Assembly: GCF_000469155.1 (NCBI RefSeq)
Contig: NZ_AWXE01000003.1
Coordinates: 62,001-126,000, forward strand
DNA length: 64,000 nt
Origin: Candidatus Micropelagos thuwalensis
Lineage (GTDB): Bacteria; Pseudomonadota; Alphaproteobacteria; RS24
Reading direction: 5' to 3'
Shown in pieces: positions 16,983 to 27,457 of the stretch. Made by a program: the position numbers and the translations under genes. The notes under the pieces were generated by a model. It saw only the letters and a list, made by a program, of their open reading frames with translations, did no database searches and was not told the origin of the DNA. How positions within the stretch are numbered: the first letter of the stretch is position 1; the number at the start of each line of letters is the position of its first letter.

Positions 16983-18014
16983 CTATTCCTGAATTGCAAG
17001 CAGCTCTTCTTCCATTTTATCCATCTCGTCAGCAATTTTTTCTGACATTTTATTAGCGGCCACTTCAATCGCTAGCTCTACCGCCGCTGCAATACCTTTA
17101 GGTGACGCACCACCATGGCTTTTAACCACGATACCATTCAGGCCAAGAAAAGTCCCGCCATTGACATTGTCCGGATCAAGCCTCTCCTTCAATGCCCCGA
17201 ATGCCCCCCGCGCAAATATGTATCCGATACGAGCAAAAATTGAACTAACCATTACCTGCTTTAAATAGCCACTGATGAGCTGTGCGATACCCTCGGCGGT
17301 TTTAAGTGCCACATTACCGGTGAAACCATCGGTAACAACGACATCAACATCACCTTGAGAGATACCGTTACCTTCAACATAGCCGCAAAAATTAAGGGAT
17401 GAGGATGTCAGCAAATCTGATGCCTGCTTCACACTATCCGTACCCTTCATTTCTTCAACGCCAATATTGAGAAGACTAATTCTCGGACTCTCCAGACCGA
17501 AAATAATACGGGCATAGGCGTCTCCCATAACCGCAAACTGAAAATATTGTTCTGCCGAGCCTCCAATAGTCGCACCCATATCCAGAACAATCGTCTCTCC
17601 TTTCATCGTAGGCCATATAGCTGCAATGGCTGGTCGTTCAATACCATTCAGAGTTTTCAAAATCACTTTTGACATCGCCATCAATGCACCGGTGTTTCCG
17701 GCTGAGACCACACCATCCGCAATGCCGGTATTCACCGCATCAATCGCCTGCCACATGCTACTTGTTTTGCGCCCCTGCCTTAAAGCCTGGCTGGGCTTCA
17801 TATCCATATCAATAGACACATCACAATGATGCACTTTACTTGCAGCTTTTAGGGTTGGGAATTTATCAAGAAGCGGCTCTATCAGCTTTGCGTCACCAAA
17901 CAGCAGAAACTCAGTTTCCGGTCTATGCTCTAAAGCAAGTGTGACACCTGTAAGAACTGTTTCCACATCCCGGTCACCGCCCATCACATCAATTGATATT
18001 CTTGTCTGAGACAT
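16983..18014 (-). CDS. plsX: Phosphate acyltransferase PlsX
   Basis: A 343-residue acyl-ACP:phosphate acyltransferase that makes acyl-phosphate for phospholipid synthesis. The N-terminal ISIDVMGGD motif, KPSQALRQGRKTSSMWQAI and VSAGNTGALMA in the middle, and NIGVEEMKGTD and DGFTGNVALKT in the second half are characteristic. It follows yceD as usual. The fabH gene expected immediately downstream is absent from the 120-150 bp before ihfA. Confidence 0.94.
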   Translation of the reverse strand: MSQTRISIDVMGGDRDVETVLTGVTLALEHRPETEFLLFGDAKLIEPLLDKFPTLKAASKVHHCDVSIDMDMKPSQALRQGRKTSSMWQAIDAVNTGIADGVVSAGNTGALMAMSKVILKTLNGIERPAIAAIWPTMKGETIVLDMGATIGGSAEQYFQFAVMGDAYARIIFGLESPRISLLNIGVEEMKGTDSVKQASDLLTSSSLNFCGYVEGNGISQGDVDVVVTDGFTGNVALKTAEGIAQLISGYLKQVMVSSIFARIGYIFARGAFGALKERLDPDNVNGGTFLGLNGIVVKSHGGASPKGIAAAVELAIEVAANKMSEKIADEMDKMEEELLAIQE

Positions 18015-18081
18015 GAATTACCCGTCAAAATTAATATAATCGCGGTAATCTAACCTAATTTGGGGTTATAGCAACGCCTAA

Positions 18082-18603
18082 TCAATCTGCCTTAGGGGTG
18101 CTTAGTCTTTCCAAAACGGCAAAGGGATTGTCTTGTTTCTGGTCTTCGTCAACTTCTTCAGACTCAAGATAACTCAACGATACACCATTCTTTCTCGGAT
18201 AGGGGCTAATGCCGAGAGATAAGTTCTGAATAGCGATTTCACCAATATCTGCTCGCCCATTTTGCAGTATTTCGGGTAAATCCTCATCTTCGTCATCTGC
18301 CATTCCCTTGGCTAGATGTTCGGGTAGCAGAAAAAACGCCAAGGGCTCCTCAATATGCTGAACAATCGTCTCAAGGCTTACCCCGCAAATTTGTTCAATA
18401 TCTGCCTCAACAACCCCCTCAACGCGTAACCCTTGCTTACGCCAAGGGGTAATATCAACATCCATGCGCAAATTCATGAATCCCTCTACCCCAAGTCTGT
18501 TTTTTAATGCGTGGCACTCATCGTCTGACCCGATTGTCTGGAGTTTTGTGCCGGATGGCTTAATTTTGACAATATCAATAACGCGACTGAACTCATTATT
18601 CAT
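18082..18603 (-). CDS. yceD: YceD/DUF177 family protein
   Basis: A 173-residue DUF177 protein. This family is tied to 23S rRNA accumulation and is encoded near rpmF or plsX. The conserved stretch VEGVVEADIEQICGVSLETI carries the single Cys of the family, where classic members have C-x-x-C. An acidic loop MADDEDEDLPEIL follows, and the region near DIGEIAIQNLSLGISPYPRK is also conserved. rpmF is not adjacent; plsX follows 67 bp downstream. Confidence 0.82.
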   Translation of the reverse strand: MNNEFSRVIDIVKIKPSGTKLQTIGSDDECHALKNRLGVEGFMNLRMDVDITPWRKQGLRVEGVVEADIEQICGVSLETIVQHIEEPLAFFLLPEHLAKGMADDEDEDLPEILQNGRADIGEIAIQNLSLGISPYPRKNGVSLSYLESEEVDEDQKQDNPFAVLERLSTPKAD

Positions 18604-18632
18604 AACAGCACCCTCTGACTTAAAAACGTGTC

Positions 18633-19205
18633 TTAGCGTGGTTCATTATCAAACAAAAAAATGTCACGTGACAAGAGCTGGTTCAAGGGTAGCTGACTTA
18701 AGGATATATCCATGTCGGTCATATATGTTGCCAACGCCCCGGCTCTGACCAGATTGTCATCACCTTCAGCCTCAGCAAACAGGTTCCTATGAATAACAGA
18801 TGTCAGTTTATCTCTCCCGTCATCCATCACCTCGTCATAGGCAGCAACGCGCCCATAAAACGCCTCAGCCATTTTCTTAATTTTCTTGCTGACACTCAAA
18901 TCCCCGACGCCCATTTCCCGCATCGCCTGATCCATATCCCTAAAAAATAGATCAAAAATAACCTGACCTGCACCATGCCGTCCCTGACCGTCGGCTTTCA
19001 GACGGCGCAACACAAGATAGATATGCATGACAAGAATTTCGAACCTGCCGTCAAAATCATCATTAGCACCTTTAGGCCCATAGAGGGCGGGCTTTCTGGC
19101 TTGCTTCATAATTGCCGTATAAACCGGCAGGTATAAATCCATCTCTTTATTCATACCGAGTAAAGATTTGAAAAAATTAACCAGAAATAAAAATAAATGT
19201 CGCAT
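18633..19205 (-). CDS. Ubiquinol-cytochrome c chaperone (CBP3/UQCC family)
   Basis: A 190-residue homologue of mitochondrial CBP3/UQCC1, which helps assemble cytochrome b of the bc1 complex. The conserved core is FDGRFEILVMHIYLVLRRLK followed by QVIFDLFFRDMDQAMREMGVGD and KIKKMAEAFYGRVAAY. It lies directly upstream of yceD-plsX, a standard alphaproteobacterial order, and is divergent from bamE. Confidence 0.88.
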   Translation of the reverse strand: MRHLFLFLVNFFKSLLGMNKEMDLYLPVYTAIMKQARKPALYGPKGANDDFDGRFEILVMHIYLVLRRLKADGQGRHGAGQVIFDLFFRDMDQAMREMGVGDLSVSKKIKKMAEAFYGRVAAYDEVMDDGRDKLTSVIHRNLFAEAEGDDNLVRAGALATYMTDMDISLSQLPLNQLLSRDIFLFDNEPR

Positions 19206-19341
19206 GCTACACCTTGAGCCAAAATGACTGTTGCGAAAATAGCCCTCTTGCGTAAAAGGTCAAGATAGCTGTATCACTAGGAAACTTTTAATTAAGAGTT
19301 TATAAGTTTCAAAGACGTATTTGCATTATGAAAGCTGACCA

Positions 19342-19854
19342 ATGACCGGAATAATCACGGATAAAAAAAGTACCCTGACAACATATCTAAGTAAATCTTT
19401 ACGCTTGGGGGCTGTGGCCATTACCGCCTCTTTAGTCTTCGGTCAAATTTCATGCGCACCAATTGTTTCCAATGTTGGCTATGTATTCGATGAGGAAACC
19501 CTTAATCAGGTCACCGTCGGATCTTCCAACAAGGAAATGGTTCGCAGCATAATGGGGTCGCCCTCAACCATCGCTCCTGTAGATGGCGCAGCCTACTATT
19601 ATATTGCGAGCCGCATTGAAACCAACGCATACAAAAAGCCTGAAATAACTGATCGAAAGATTGTTGTTATCTATTTTGACGATAATGATATTGTCAATGA
19701 TATTGGCGGTTACGGACTTGAGGATGGCAACATTGTCGCCTTTGTAGAACGTGTAACCGCAACCAGAGGTAAGGAGTTGAGCCTTCTTGCCCAACTGTTT
19801 GGCAACCTCGGACGCTTTAATTCTGGCAACCCAAACGCACTTCCCAGTAATTAA
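19342..19854 (+). CDS. bamE: Outer-membrane assembly lipoprotein BamE
   Basis: A 170-residue lipoprotein of the SmpA/OmlA (BamE) family, part of the beta-barrel assembly machine. A signal peptide ends in a lipobox-like FGQISC, with Cys38 as the acylation site. The BamE fold follows: Q-V-x-x-G-S-S-x-x-E-V-type start (QVTVGSSNKEMVRSIMGSP), then AYYYIASR and KIVVIYFDDND. It is divergent from the cytochrome c chaperone gene and ends at a strong terminator. Confidence 0.88.
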   Translation: MTGIITDKKSTLTTYLSKSLRLGAVAITASLVFGQISCAPIVSNVGYVFDEETLNQVTVGSSNKEMVRSIMGSPSTIAPVDGAAYYYIASRIETNAYKKPEITDRKIVVIYFDDNDIVNDIGGYGLEDGNIVAFVERVTATRGKELSLLAQLFGNLGRFNSGNPNALPSN

Positions 19855-19875
19855 TAAAATAATCTATTCATAAAA

Positions 19876-19904
19876 AACCCCGACATCTTTAAGATGCCGG
19901 GGTT
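19876..19904. terminator. Bidirectional intrinsic terminator between bamE and hppA
   Basis: The near-perfect inverted repeat AACCCCG..ATCTT/AAGAT..CGGGGTT has an A-run on the left and a T-rich run on the right. It can therefore end both bamE (plus) and the convergent hppA (minus). Confidence 0.85.
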
Positions 19905-19925
19905 AATTTTTGTTACTTTCAAACT

Positions 19926-22022
19926 CTAGTGAGCCAGAACAGCCAGCAGCAAGAGTGCCACAATATTGGTAATCTTAATCATCGGGTTAACCGCGGGGCC
20001 AGCAGTATCCTTATAAGGATCACCAACAGTATCACCGGTCACAGCCGCCTTATGAGCTTCAGAACCCTTACCGCCGTGATTACCGTCCTCAATATACTTT
20101 TTGGCGTTATCCCATGCACCGCCACCGGCAGTCATAGAAAGAGCCACAAAGAGACCTGTAACAATCACGCCAAGTAGCATCGCACCCAGCGCAGAGAATG
20201 CCGCACCACGGTCAGCAATTTGCTCAACGACAAAGTAAACCACGATTGGCGAAAGAACCGGCAGCAATGAAGGTACAATCATTTCCTTAATCGCTGAACG
20301 TGTCAGCAAGTCAACCGCAGATGTATAATCCGGCTTTTCTTCACCGGTCATAATGCCAGGCTTTTCACGGAACTGGCGGCGAACTTCTTCAACAATTGCA
20401 CCCCCGGCACGGCCAACGGCCATCATGCCCATTGCGCCAAACAAATATGGCAACAGACCACCAATAAAGAGTCCGGCAACCACATAGGGGTTTGAAAGTG
20501 AGAAGTCGACTGTCACATCAGCGAAGTAAGAGAACCTCTCAGGGTTAGCAGAGAAGTACTTTAAATCTTCTGTATATGCCGCGAACAGCACCAATGCACC
20601 CAAACCAGCAGAGCCAATAGCGTAACCTTTTGTAACAGCTTTGGTGGTGTTACCGACAGCATCGAGGGCATCTGTTGTAGTGCGCACGTCTTCAGGCAGT
20701 TCGGCCATTTCTGCAATACCACCGGCATTGTCAGTGACAGGGCCAAATGCGTCGAGCGCAACAACCATTCCGGCAAGTGCCAGCATTGTTGAAACGGCAA
20801 TCGCAATACCAAACAAACCGGCAAGGCTGTAAGTCGCAATGATACCTGCAACAATAACCAATGCAGGTAAAGCCGTTGCTTCCATAGAAACAGCCAGACC
20901 CTGAATGACATTTGTACCGTGTCCGGTGACTGAAGCCGCCGCAACTGATTTAACCGGACGATAATTAACACCGGTATAATATTCAGTAATCCAGATAATC
21001 AGACCTGTAATCACAAGACCAAGAACACCACAAATATAGAGATCCATGCCTGAGAAGCCTGAGTCTTCAATTTCACCAAGCCCAATATAATTGTCGGTGA
21101 CAAAATACAGCGCAACCAAAGAGAGAACCGCTGACGCGATAAAGCCTTTATACAAAGCACCCATGATAGAGTTATTGCTACCAAGGCGGACAAAGAATGT
21201 GCCGATAATGGAGGTAACAATGCATGTCGCCCCAATTGCAAGCGGGTAAACCATCAGCGCTAACTCATTAAAGAAAATAGAAGCCAGAACCATCGTTGCC
21301 ACAATCGTAACAGCATAGGTTTCAAACAAGTCAGCAGCCATACCCGCACAGTCACCAACATTGTCACCGACATTATCAGCGATAGTTGCCGGGTTTCTGG
21401 GGTCATCCTCCGGGATACCCGCTTCTACCTTACCAACCAGATCGCCACCAACATCAGCACCCTTGGTGAAAATACCACCACCCAATCTGGCAAAGATTGA
21501 GATAAGCGAAGCACCAAATCCAAGCGCAACCAGCGCATCAATGACCTGACGGTCAGAAGGGTCAAGACCCATGAATTGTGTCAGCACAACAAAGTAAACA
21601 GCAACAGACAACAGCGCCAGACCCGCAACCAGCATACCTGTAACAGCACCTGACTGGAAAGCAATCGACAGACCAGCGCCTAAGCTTTCGCTGGCAGCCT
21701 GGGTGGTCCGCACATTGGCACGCACGGATACAAGCATGCCGATATAGCCAGCAACACCTGAGAGGGCTGCCCCGACAACAAAGCCAATAGCGACTTTAGG
21801 GCCGAGCAACCAGCCCACCAGAACTGCGATAATAATGCCAACAATGGCAATAGTTGTGTATTGACGGTTCAGGTAAGCAGCAGCACCCTGCTGAATGGCG
21901 AATGCGATTTCTTGCATTCTTTCATTACCGGCATCTGCGGCCATAATGCTTCTAATCGCATATACGCCGTAAAGTATTGCCAGAACCCCTGCTCCAATAA
22001 TAAGCATCATATCTGTGCTCAT
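19926..22022 (-). CDS. hppA: Membrane-bound proton-pumping pyrophosphatase (K+-independent type)
   Basis: A 15- to 16-helix membrane protein of about 698 residues that couples PPi hydrolysis to H+ transport. The substrate motifs [22 protein letters not shown] and [13 protein letters not shown], and the late [15 protein letters not shown], are intact. The sequence GNTTKAV carries Lys at the position that separates K+-independent (Lys) from K+-dependent (Ala) enzymes, so a K+-independent H+ pump is expected. The start is taken at the Met preceded by GAGG (22022) rather than 15 bases earlier. Confidence 0.95.
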   Translation of the reverse strand: MSTDMMLIIGAGVLAILYGVYAIRSIMAADAGNERMQEIAFAIQQGAAAYLNRQYTTIAIVGIIIAVLVGWLLGPKVAIGFVVGAALSGVAGYIGMLVSVRANVRTTQAASESLGAGLSIAFQSGAVTGMLVAGLALLSVAVYFVVLTQFMGLDPSDRQVIDALVALGFGASLISIFARLGGGIFTKGADVGGDLVGKVEAGIPEDDPRNPATIADNVGDNVGDCAGMAADLFETYAVTIVATMVLASIFFNELALMVYPLAIGATCIVTSIIGTFFVRLGSNNSIMGALYKGFIASAVLSLVALYFVTDNYIGLGEIEDSGFSGMDLYICGVLGLVITGLIIWITEYYTGVNYRPVKSVAAASVTGHGTNVIQGLAVSMEATALPALVIVAGIIATYSLAGLFGIAIAVSTMLALAGMVVALDAFGPVTDNAGGIAEMAELPEDVRTTTDALDAVGNTTKAVTKGYAIGSAGLGALVLFAAYTEDLKYFSANPERFSYFADVTVDFSLSNPYVVAGLFIGGLLPYLFGAMGMMAVGRAGGAIVEEVRRQFREKPGIMTGEEKPDYTSAVDLLTRSAIKEMIVPSLLPVLSPIVVYFVVEQIADRGAAFSALGAMLLGVIVTGLFVALSMTAGGGAWDNAKKYIEDGNHGGKGSEAHKAAVTGDTVGDPYKDTAGPAVNPMIKITNIVALLLLAVLAH

Positions 22023-22133
22023 GGGTATCATCCTCATTTCATTTATTTGTGGGAATTAAAATATCCCGTTAAAGTTTCAGGAAAATCGCAAATTCCGTTG
22101 CAAAAGGCAACAGGCTAAAGGAAAAAGGTGTTG

Positions 22134-23105
22134 TTATTTTTTTATGCCAAAATGGGAAAAACCTGATTTTAACACTGAGGATGTCTCGGTAGGTAAAATT
22201 TTAAGTGTTGCGCCATTTGAATCCTGCAAAACCAATTCACTTCTATTAATAATGTGTCCAATTTTAGTCAGTTGGATGCTCTGGTCTGCCGCGAATTGTT
22301 TCAATTTGCCATGATTTTCAGATGGCGCAGTAAAAGCTAACTGATAATCATCCCCACCATTAAGTTGCGTCATTAAATCCTCATAAGCAGGGTCAGCAAA
22401 GGGTATTGCCGTCATATCAATCTGCATACCGCAAACAGATGCATCACAAACATGCCACAAATCGGCAAGGAGGCCATCAGAAACATCCACAGCCGCAGAC
22501 ATATAGGGTGCTGCAGCCAAGGCAAAATCTAAAGGTGGTTGCGGGTGTTCAAATAAGTCTCTGCAGGGAGATAATCGTCCGGCTTTAGCATCTTCAAGGC
22601 CAATAAATCCATGACCAATCGTTCCCGTGACAAAAATATCATCCCCTATTTTAGCACCAGCACGTTGTATCATGCCCCCTGTCGCAACCTCACCCATGAG
22701 TGTGAGACTGAACATGGCCTTATCAGGCGCCGCAACTGTATCACCGCCCAGCAATTGAATATGATAAGTGCTTAATGCCACCTCGACTTGTTGAGCGAAA
22801 GCCGCAATCCAATCTTCAGAAACATTTTTATGCGGTGCAAAATTCAGCAAACAAGCTTTTGGTGTCGCGCCTTTTGCAGCCAAATCCGAAATATTTACGC
22901 CGAAAAGCTTGGCAGCAATTTTGTCCGGTTGTGTATCGGGGAGATAATGAACACCTTCAATTATAGTGTCAGTGGTCAGCACCAGTTCATGTCCAACTGT
23001 CGGTGAATAAAGTGCGGCATCATCCTGCAAGCCCAACGCGCCACTGTCTTTGGCGAGGGGAGCAAAGTAATCTCGTATCAGATCAAACTCGTTTTTCTGA
23101 GACAT
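22134..23105 (-). CDS. thiL: Thiamine-monophosphate kinase
   Basis: A 323-residue ThiL, which phosphorylates thiamine monophosphate to the active cofactor TPP. The N-terminal FDLIRDYFAPLAK is followed by metal/ATP-binding GLQDDAALY, TTDTIIEGVHYL, LGGDT and VDVSDGLLADLWH. It is last in the riboflavin-nusB run, 6 bp after nusB, which is a common alphaproteobacterial arrangement. Confidence 0.95.
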   Translation of the reverse strand: MSQKNEFDLIRDYFAPLAKDSGALGLQDDAALYSPTVGHELVLTTDTIIEGVHYLPDTQPDKIAAKLFGVNISDLAAKGATPKACLLNFAPHKNVSEDWIAAFAQQVEVALSTYHIQLLGGDTVAAPDKAMFSLTLMGEVATGGMIQRAGAKIGDDIFVTGTIGHGFIGLEDAKAGRLSPCRDLFEHPQPPLDFALAAAPYMSAAVDVSDGLLADLWHVCDASVCGMQIDMTAIPFADPAYEDLMTQLNGGDDYQLAFTAPSENHGKLKQFAADQSIQLTKIGHIINRSELVLQDSNGATLKILPTETSSVLKSGFSHFGIKK

Positions 23106-23111
23106 AATTTT

Positions 23112-23579
23112 TCAAGATCTGGAAGTATTTGCAATTTTTTCAAAAATCGCATTTGCCATCCCCGCTTCAGGCGCATTGAAATAAGCATTCGCCATGGAGG
23201 TATATTCGGCAATACAGACTTTTACCGGAATATCTTTGCAAAACATTAACTCAAAAGTTCCTGCACGCATAATTGCACGCAAAGTAATATCTAAACGCTT
23301 AAGCACCCAACCTTCACGCAATAAATCATTAATGGCTTTATCAATATGACGTTGTTCATCAATCACACCCCGCAAAAGAGCTTCGAAATGGTCGCGATCT
23401 GCGTCCGGAAAGGTAACATTCCCCTCTTCGGTCTCAATCGGGAAGGCAAGTCGATAGGTATTGAACTCCTCAATAACTTTTTCAAGCGGTGCTTCGGCAA
23501 TATCCATTTGATATAAGGCTTGTACAGCCATAAGCCGCGCGGCTTCTCTTCCGCTATAAGCAGTTGAGGTGACGCTCAT
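23112..23579 (-). CDS. nusB: Transcription antitermination factor NusB
   Basis: A 155-residue all-helical NusB, which binds BoxA RNA with NusE in rRNA antitermination. The conserved regions are [41 protein letters not shown] and [14 protein letters not shown]. The start overlaps the ribH stop by 4 nt, indicating translational coupling. Confidence 0.94.
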   Translation of the reverse strand: MSVTSTAYSGREAARLMAVQALYQMDIAEAPLEKVIEEFNTYRLAFPIETEEGNVTFPDADRDHFEALLRGVIDEQRHIDKAINDLLREGWVLKRLDITLRAIMRAGTFELMFCKDIPVKVCIAEYTSMANAYFNAPEAGMANAIFEKIANTSRS

Positions 23580-24013
23580 TTGTCACCTTTCAAATCTTCG
23601 CGAATGGTCAAAAGGGTGAGCGCAGCCAACGCAGCTCCACCGCCTTTATTTTTGTCATTCTTATCACAACGCGCCCAAGCTTGCGCCTCATTTTCAACAG
23701 TTTGAATTCCATTACCGATAGCCAGGCTGTGTTGAATGCCAATATCCATCAACCCTCTGGCACTTTCGGCACAGACTGTATCATAATGCGTTGTTTCACC
23801 CCTAATGACGACACCAAGCGCGACAAAAGCATCATATTGACCGGTATCCATCGCAAATCTAATAGCTGGAGGAATTTCGAGAACACCTGGCACAGCTATG
23901 CGCTCATAGGTGTGTCCGGCGGCGTCAATCTCCGCAACGGCCCCGTCAACAAGAGCATCAGTAAGTGCCTCATAAAATCGCGCTTCAACAATAAGGATTT
24001 TCTTTTTGGTCAA
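23576..24013 (-). CDS. ribH: 6,7-dimethyl-8-ribityllumazine synthase
   Basis: A 145-residue lumazine synthase, the penultimate step of riboflavin synthesis. [17 protein letters not shown] binds the pyrimidine, [12 protein letters not shown] lies near the phosphate, and [17 protein letters not shown] contains the catalytic His. It sits between ribB and nusB. Confidence 0.95.
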   Translation of the reverse strand: MTKKKILIVEARFYEALTDALVDGAVAEIDAAGHTYERIAVPGVLEIPPAIRFAMDTGQYDAFVALGVVIRGETTHYDTVCAESARGLMDIGIQHSLAIGNGIQTVENEAQAWARCDKNDKNKGGGAALAALTLLTIREDLKGDK

Positions 24014-24015
24014 AA

Positions 24016-25140
24016 TTAGTCCTTTTCCCCAAATACTGGGCGCTGTCCGACAACTTCAATATCATACCCCTCAAGTCCCACGATCATGCGAGGCGTATCG
24101 GACAATAACTCAATTTCCTTCAAATTTAAATTGAGTAGAATTTGCGCGCCAATACCATACTCCCTCAGGCGAAGCGGCTCTTTTGAATTTTCTGGCGGGT
24201 GCATGGCGTCTGAGAAAGGAGTTGGCGATGTGTTTCTAATCAGCACAACAACGCCTCTTTCTTCTTCGGCAATCAACTCAAGCGAGCGCTGCAAAATTCG
24301 TCCTCTATTTGCTGCGTTTCCAACTTTCTGACCAAATAAATCGAGCAGGATATTTTCTGCATGCATTCGAACCAGAACGGGCGCGTCTGTTGAAATATCG
24401 CCTTTAATCAACGCAATATGCTCTTCATTTTCGATAATATTTTTGAAAACAACCGCTTTAAAATCAATATCACCCAGCAATTTGACGTCTTCTTCAAAAA
24501 TACGTTCAACCAGCGTGTCATGGCGGCGGCGATAGGCAATCAAATCCGAGATTGTGCCAAGCTTGAGGCCGTGGAGTTGGGCAAACTGTACCAAATCCGG
24601 CAAGCGCGCCATGCTACCGTCATCATTCATAATTTCACAAATCACCCCAGCCGGATAAAGCCCAGCGAGGCGCGCAATATCAACTGCCGCTTCAGTATGT
24701 CCGGCACGCACAAGCACACCACCTGGTTTCGAAACGAGAGGAAACACATGCCCCGGCGATACAATGTCGGTGGCATTTTTCGTTGGGTCAATGGCAACCG
24801 ATACTGTATGGGCGCGGTCATGCGCTGAAATACCTGTCGAGATACCCTCGCGCGCTTCGATTGAAACGGTAAAGGCAGTCTGATGACGTGACTGGTTTTG
24901 CGACGACATAAGCGACAATTCAAGTTGCTGTGAACGTTCTTCTGTTAAGGCTAGGCAAATTAGCCCGCGACCATACTTTGCCATAAAATTAATTGTCTCA
25001 GGTGTTACCATTTGCGCTGGCACAACAAGGTCTCCCTCATTCTCGCGGTCTTCCGCATCGACGAGAACAATCATCTTGCCGTTACGCACATCCTCAATGA
25101 TTTCTTCAGTTGTGGAGAGATATTGTCCAAATTCTGACAT
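24016..25140 (-). CDS. ribB: 3,4-dihydroxy-2-butanone-4-phosphate synthase with degenerate RibA-like domain
   Basis: A RibBA-type fusion of about 374 residues. The N-terminal RibB domain (about 1-205) is complete: [34 protein letters not shown]-like region (here [10 protein letters not shown]) and [14 protein letters not shown]. The C-terminal RibA-like domain (about 215-374) lacks the C-x-x-D-x-F and C-x-C zinc ligands of active GTP cyclohydrolase II. It is therefore probably inactive in that step, like described RibBX proteins. A separate ribA should exist elsewhere. The start at 25140 has an AAGGAAAG site; an earlier in-frame ATG adds 12 atypical residues. Confidence 0.92.
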   Translation of the reverse strand: MSEFGQYLSTTEEIIEDVRNGKMIVLVDAEDRENEGDLVVPAQMVTPETINFMAKYGRGLICLALTEERSQQLELSLMSSQNQSRHQTAFTVSIEAREGISTGISAHDRAHTVSVAIDPTKNATDIVSPGHVFPLVSKPGGVLVRAGHTEAAVDIARLAGLYPAGVICEIMNDDGSMARLPDLVQFAQLHGLKLGTISDLIAYRRRHDTLVERIFEEDVKLLGDIDFKAVVFKNIIENEEHIALIKGDISTDAPVLVRMHAENILLDLFGQKVGNAANRGRILQRSLELIAEEERGVVVLIRNTSPTPFSDAMHPPENSKEPLRLREYGIGAQILLNLNLKEIELLSDTPRMIVGLEGYDIEVVGQRPVFGEKD

Positions 25141-25187
25141 ATCGCTTTCCTTTTTCTCTTCTGGGTGATCATACACCCATTCGCAGA

Positions 25188-25787
25188 TTAATCGTTTACT
25201 TCTTTTAATCTGGCAACATATCTAGCCAGCACATCGATCTCTATATTAATTAAATCGCCGGATTTCGATTGTCCCCATGTTGTTACCGCTTGGGTATGAG
25301 GAATCATATTGACCCCGAAATTATTTCCGCGCACTTCGTTTACTGTTAAAGATGTCCCGTCCAGAGTAACAGAACCTTTAGAAGCGATAAACATGGCAAG
25401 CGCTTCCGGTGCAGCAAAAACAAATCGCAAACTGTCACCATCAGGCTCAATCGATTTAATTTCTGCAATACCATCAACATGACCAGACACAATATGCCCG
25501 CCAAGCTCGTCACCCATTTTTAACGCTCGTTCAAGATTGAGCTTCGTTCCCACCGCCCAGTTCTTGGCTGTTGTAACATTCAGTGTCTCTGCCGACGCTT
25601 CCACTGCAAATCGTGGTGACGGGTTTTGCATTTTCTCAATCACAGTCAGACAAACACCTGAACAAGCAATCGAGGCGCCGATATCAATGCTTTGGGTATC
25701 ATAGGAAGTTTCTATGACATATCGTGTATCCCCCATATGAGTGACCTCGATTATTGTGCCGACATCTGAGATTATTCCGGTAAACAT
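25188..25787 (-). CDS. ribE: Riboflavin synthase, alpha subunit
   Basis: A 199-residue trimeric riboflavin synthase with the usual internal duplication of two lumazine-binding barrels. The first starts MFTGIISDVGTI with IACSGVCLTV; the second starts GGHIVSGHVDGIAEI with VTLDGTSLTVNEV. It lies between ribD and ribB in the riboflavin run. Confidence 0.95.
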   Translation of the reverse strand: MFTGIISDVGTIIEVTHMGDTRYVIETSYDTQSIDIGASIACSGVCLTVIEKMQNPSPRFAVEASAETLNVTTAKNWAVGTKLNLERALKMGDELGGHIVSGHVDGIAEIKSIEPDGDSLRFVFAAPEALAMFIASKGSVTLDGTSLTVNEVRGNNFGVNMIPHTQAVTTWGQSKSGDLINIEIDVLARYVARLKEVND

Positions 25788-25829
25788 GAATGCCCTTCCA
25801 ATTCGATACTCTACTTAAACCACTTTTAC

Positions 25830-26933
25830 TCAATATTGCGGTTTTACCCTACGGTAGAAAAACACACTATCTTGTGTATCTTTAGCCTCTACATCATTAG
25901 TTATATCGGTCGGCCAAATTTCAACCCGCACTTGTGAATACTTCGTTTGTGCAGACATATTTTCAATACCCATTAATTGCAAATCACTTTGCTCAGGCGG
26001 CCATGACGTATCTTCCAACCCAGAAGGGGTCTGGAAATGAACAATCTCATCTACGCAGTCTTCCGCCAAAAATGCCCGAGCAAGTCGCGGCCCACCTTCC
26101 AGCAAAACACGAGTAACCCCCCTTTCGCCAAGCGCCTTCAGCATATTCAGAGGAGAGTTATCATTCAGGAGTATCAAATCTTTATGGCCTGACAATATAT
26201 AATCACCTTGCAGGGTTTTTTGGCTGGTCGCTACAGCCGGCGACGGACTTTGCGACACCAAACCCGGCAAACGACAACTCAGTGATGGGTTATCAGCCTC
26301 CAGCGTGCCACGGCCCACCAGAATCACATCATGTTCTGCTCGCATGAGATGCATTCGCCGCAGGGCTAATGTGCCGGTTAGCTGGCTGGCATGACCGGGA
26401 GGAGTTCGCATCATACCATTTTGGTCGGTAGCAATTTTTAGCGTCACCATTGGGCGTTTGAGATTTTGTAAGGTCAAAAACCCCGTATTTAACTCTGCTG
26501 CGAGAGTGGTTATTTCATCCTCATAAAGCATGACGACAATGCCCGCTGATTCAAGCATTTCAATACCACGACCTGCTACACGTGCATCCGTATCTTTTAA
26601 TGCAATATGCACCTCAATGACCCCTGCCTGAATGAGAGCCTCTGCGCACGGACCAGTCTGCCCCTGATGCGCACATGGCTCAAGCGTTACATAAACCTTA
26701 GCGCCTCTGGCTTCAGTACCGGCCTGCAATAAAGCTTCAGTTTCAGCATGGGGTCTGCCGCCAGGTTGCGTCCAACCTCTGCCAATAATTTTTCCTTGCT
26801 TGGCAATCACACAGCCGACAGCTGGATTAGGCGCAACGCGACCTAAGCCCCTTCGCCCAAGATGCAGGGCGAGTAACATAAAGTCTCTATCTGTTTTTGT
26901 AAGTGAATGCGAGAGCGGGGGCTTATCAGTCAT
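25830..26933 (-). CDS. ribD: Bifunctional riboflavin deaminase/reductase RibD
   Basis: A 367-residue protein. The N-terminal deaminase has the zinc site HAETEALLQAG and YVTLEPCAHQGQTGPCAEAL (His and two Cys with catalytic Glu). The C-terminal reductase begins PMVTLKIATDQNGMM and contains EHDVILVGRGTLEADNPSL and VLLEGGPRLARAFL. Steps two and three of flavin synthesis are thus covered by one chain. It is 40 bp from nrdR and probably in the same operon. Confidence 0.95.
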   Translation of the reverse strand: MTDKPPLSHSLTKTDRDFMLLALHLGRRGLGRVAPNPAVGCVIAKQGKIIGRGWTQPGGRPHAETEALLQAGTEARGAKVYVTLEPCAHQGQTGPCAEALIQAGVIEVHIALKDTDARVAGRGIEMLESAGIVVMLYEDEITTLAAELNTGFLTLQNLKRPMVTLKIATDQNGMMRTPPGHASQLTGTLALRRMHLMRAEHDVILVGRGTLEADNPSLSCRLPGLVSQSPSPAVATSQKTLQGDYILSGHKDLILLNDNSPLNMLKALGERGVTRVLLEGGPRLARAFLAEDCVDEIVHFQTPSGLEDTSWPPEQSDLQLMGIENMSAQTKYSQVRVEIWPTDITNDVEAKDTQDSVFFYRRVKPQY

Positions 26934-26972
26934 TAGCTCACCCTGTTTGGTAGCTGCCTTTGATGGGCAGAA

Positions 26973-27440
26973 CTATTCTTCGAACCCTTCAACAACAGGC
27001 ATATCACCGAGAAACTCCTCAAAGTCTTTAGCTTCTCTGAAGTCACGGTAAACAGATGCAAATCTGACAAAAGCAACCTGATCAAGAACAGAAAGACCTT
27101 CCATAACCATTTCTCCGATTGTATTGGCAGGAATCTCTCCCTCGCCAAGGTTTTCCAATCGGCGCACAATGCCACTTACCATACGCTCGACGCGCTCCTG
27201 CTCAACAGGCCTTTTACGCAGAGCGATTTGCACTGAGCGCATAAGCTTATCCCTGTCAAAAGGAACTTTACGACCTGTGTTTTTGACAATCGTTAGCTCC
27301 CGGAGTTGGATACGTTCAAAAGTTGTGAAACGCCCGCCACAATCTGCGCAATGGCGGCGACGGCGGATGACTGCATTGTCTTCCGTGGGGCGGCTATCCT
27401 TAACCTGTGTCTCATTATTATTGCAATAAGGACAACGCAT
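26973..27440 (-). CDS. nrdR: Transcriptional repressor NrdR
   Basis: A 155-residue repressor of ribonucleotide reductase genes. The N-terminal zinc ribbon [30 protein letters not shown] has all four Cys. The ATP-cone domain follows ([21 protein letters not shown]). It sits between glyA and ribD as in most alphaproteobacteria. Confidence 0.96.
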   Translation of the reverse strand: MRCPYCNNNETQVKDSRPTEDNAVIRRRRHCADCGGRFTTFERIQLRELTIVKNTGRKVPFDRDKLMRSVQIALRKRPVEQERVERMVSGIVRRLENLGEGEIPANTIGEMVMEGLSVLDQVAFVRFASVYRDFREAKDFEEFLGDMPVVEGFEE

Positions 27441-27457
27441 TTGCCTGCTTCTCGAAC

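Noticed and set aside
22084-22130. A terminator or riboswitch between thiL and hppA
   Set aside because: Only a 4-bp GTTG/CAAC pairing is visible; too weak to support.
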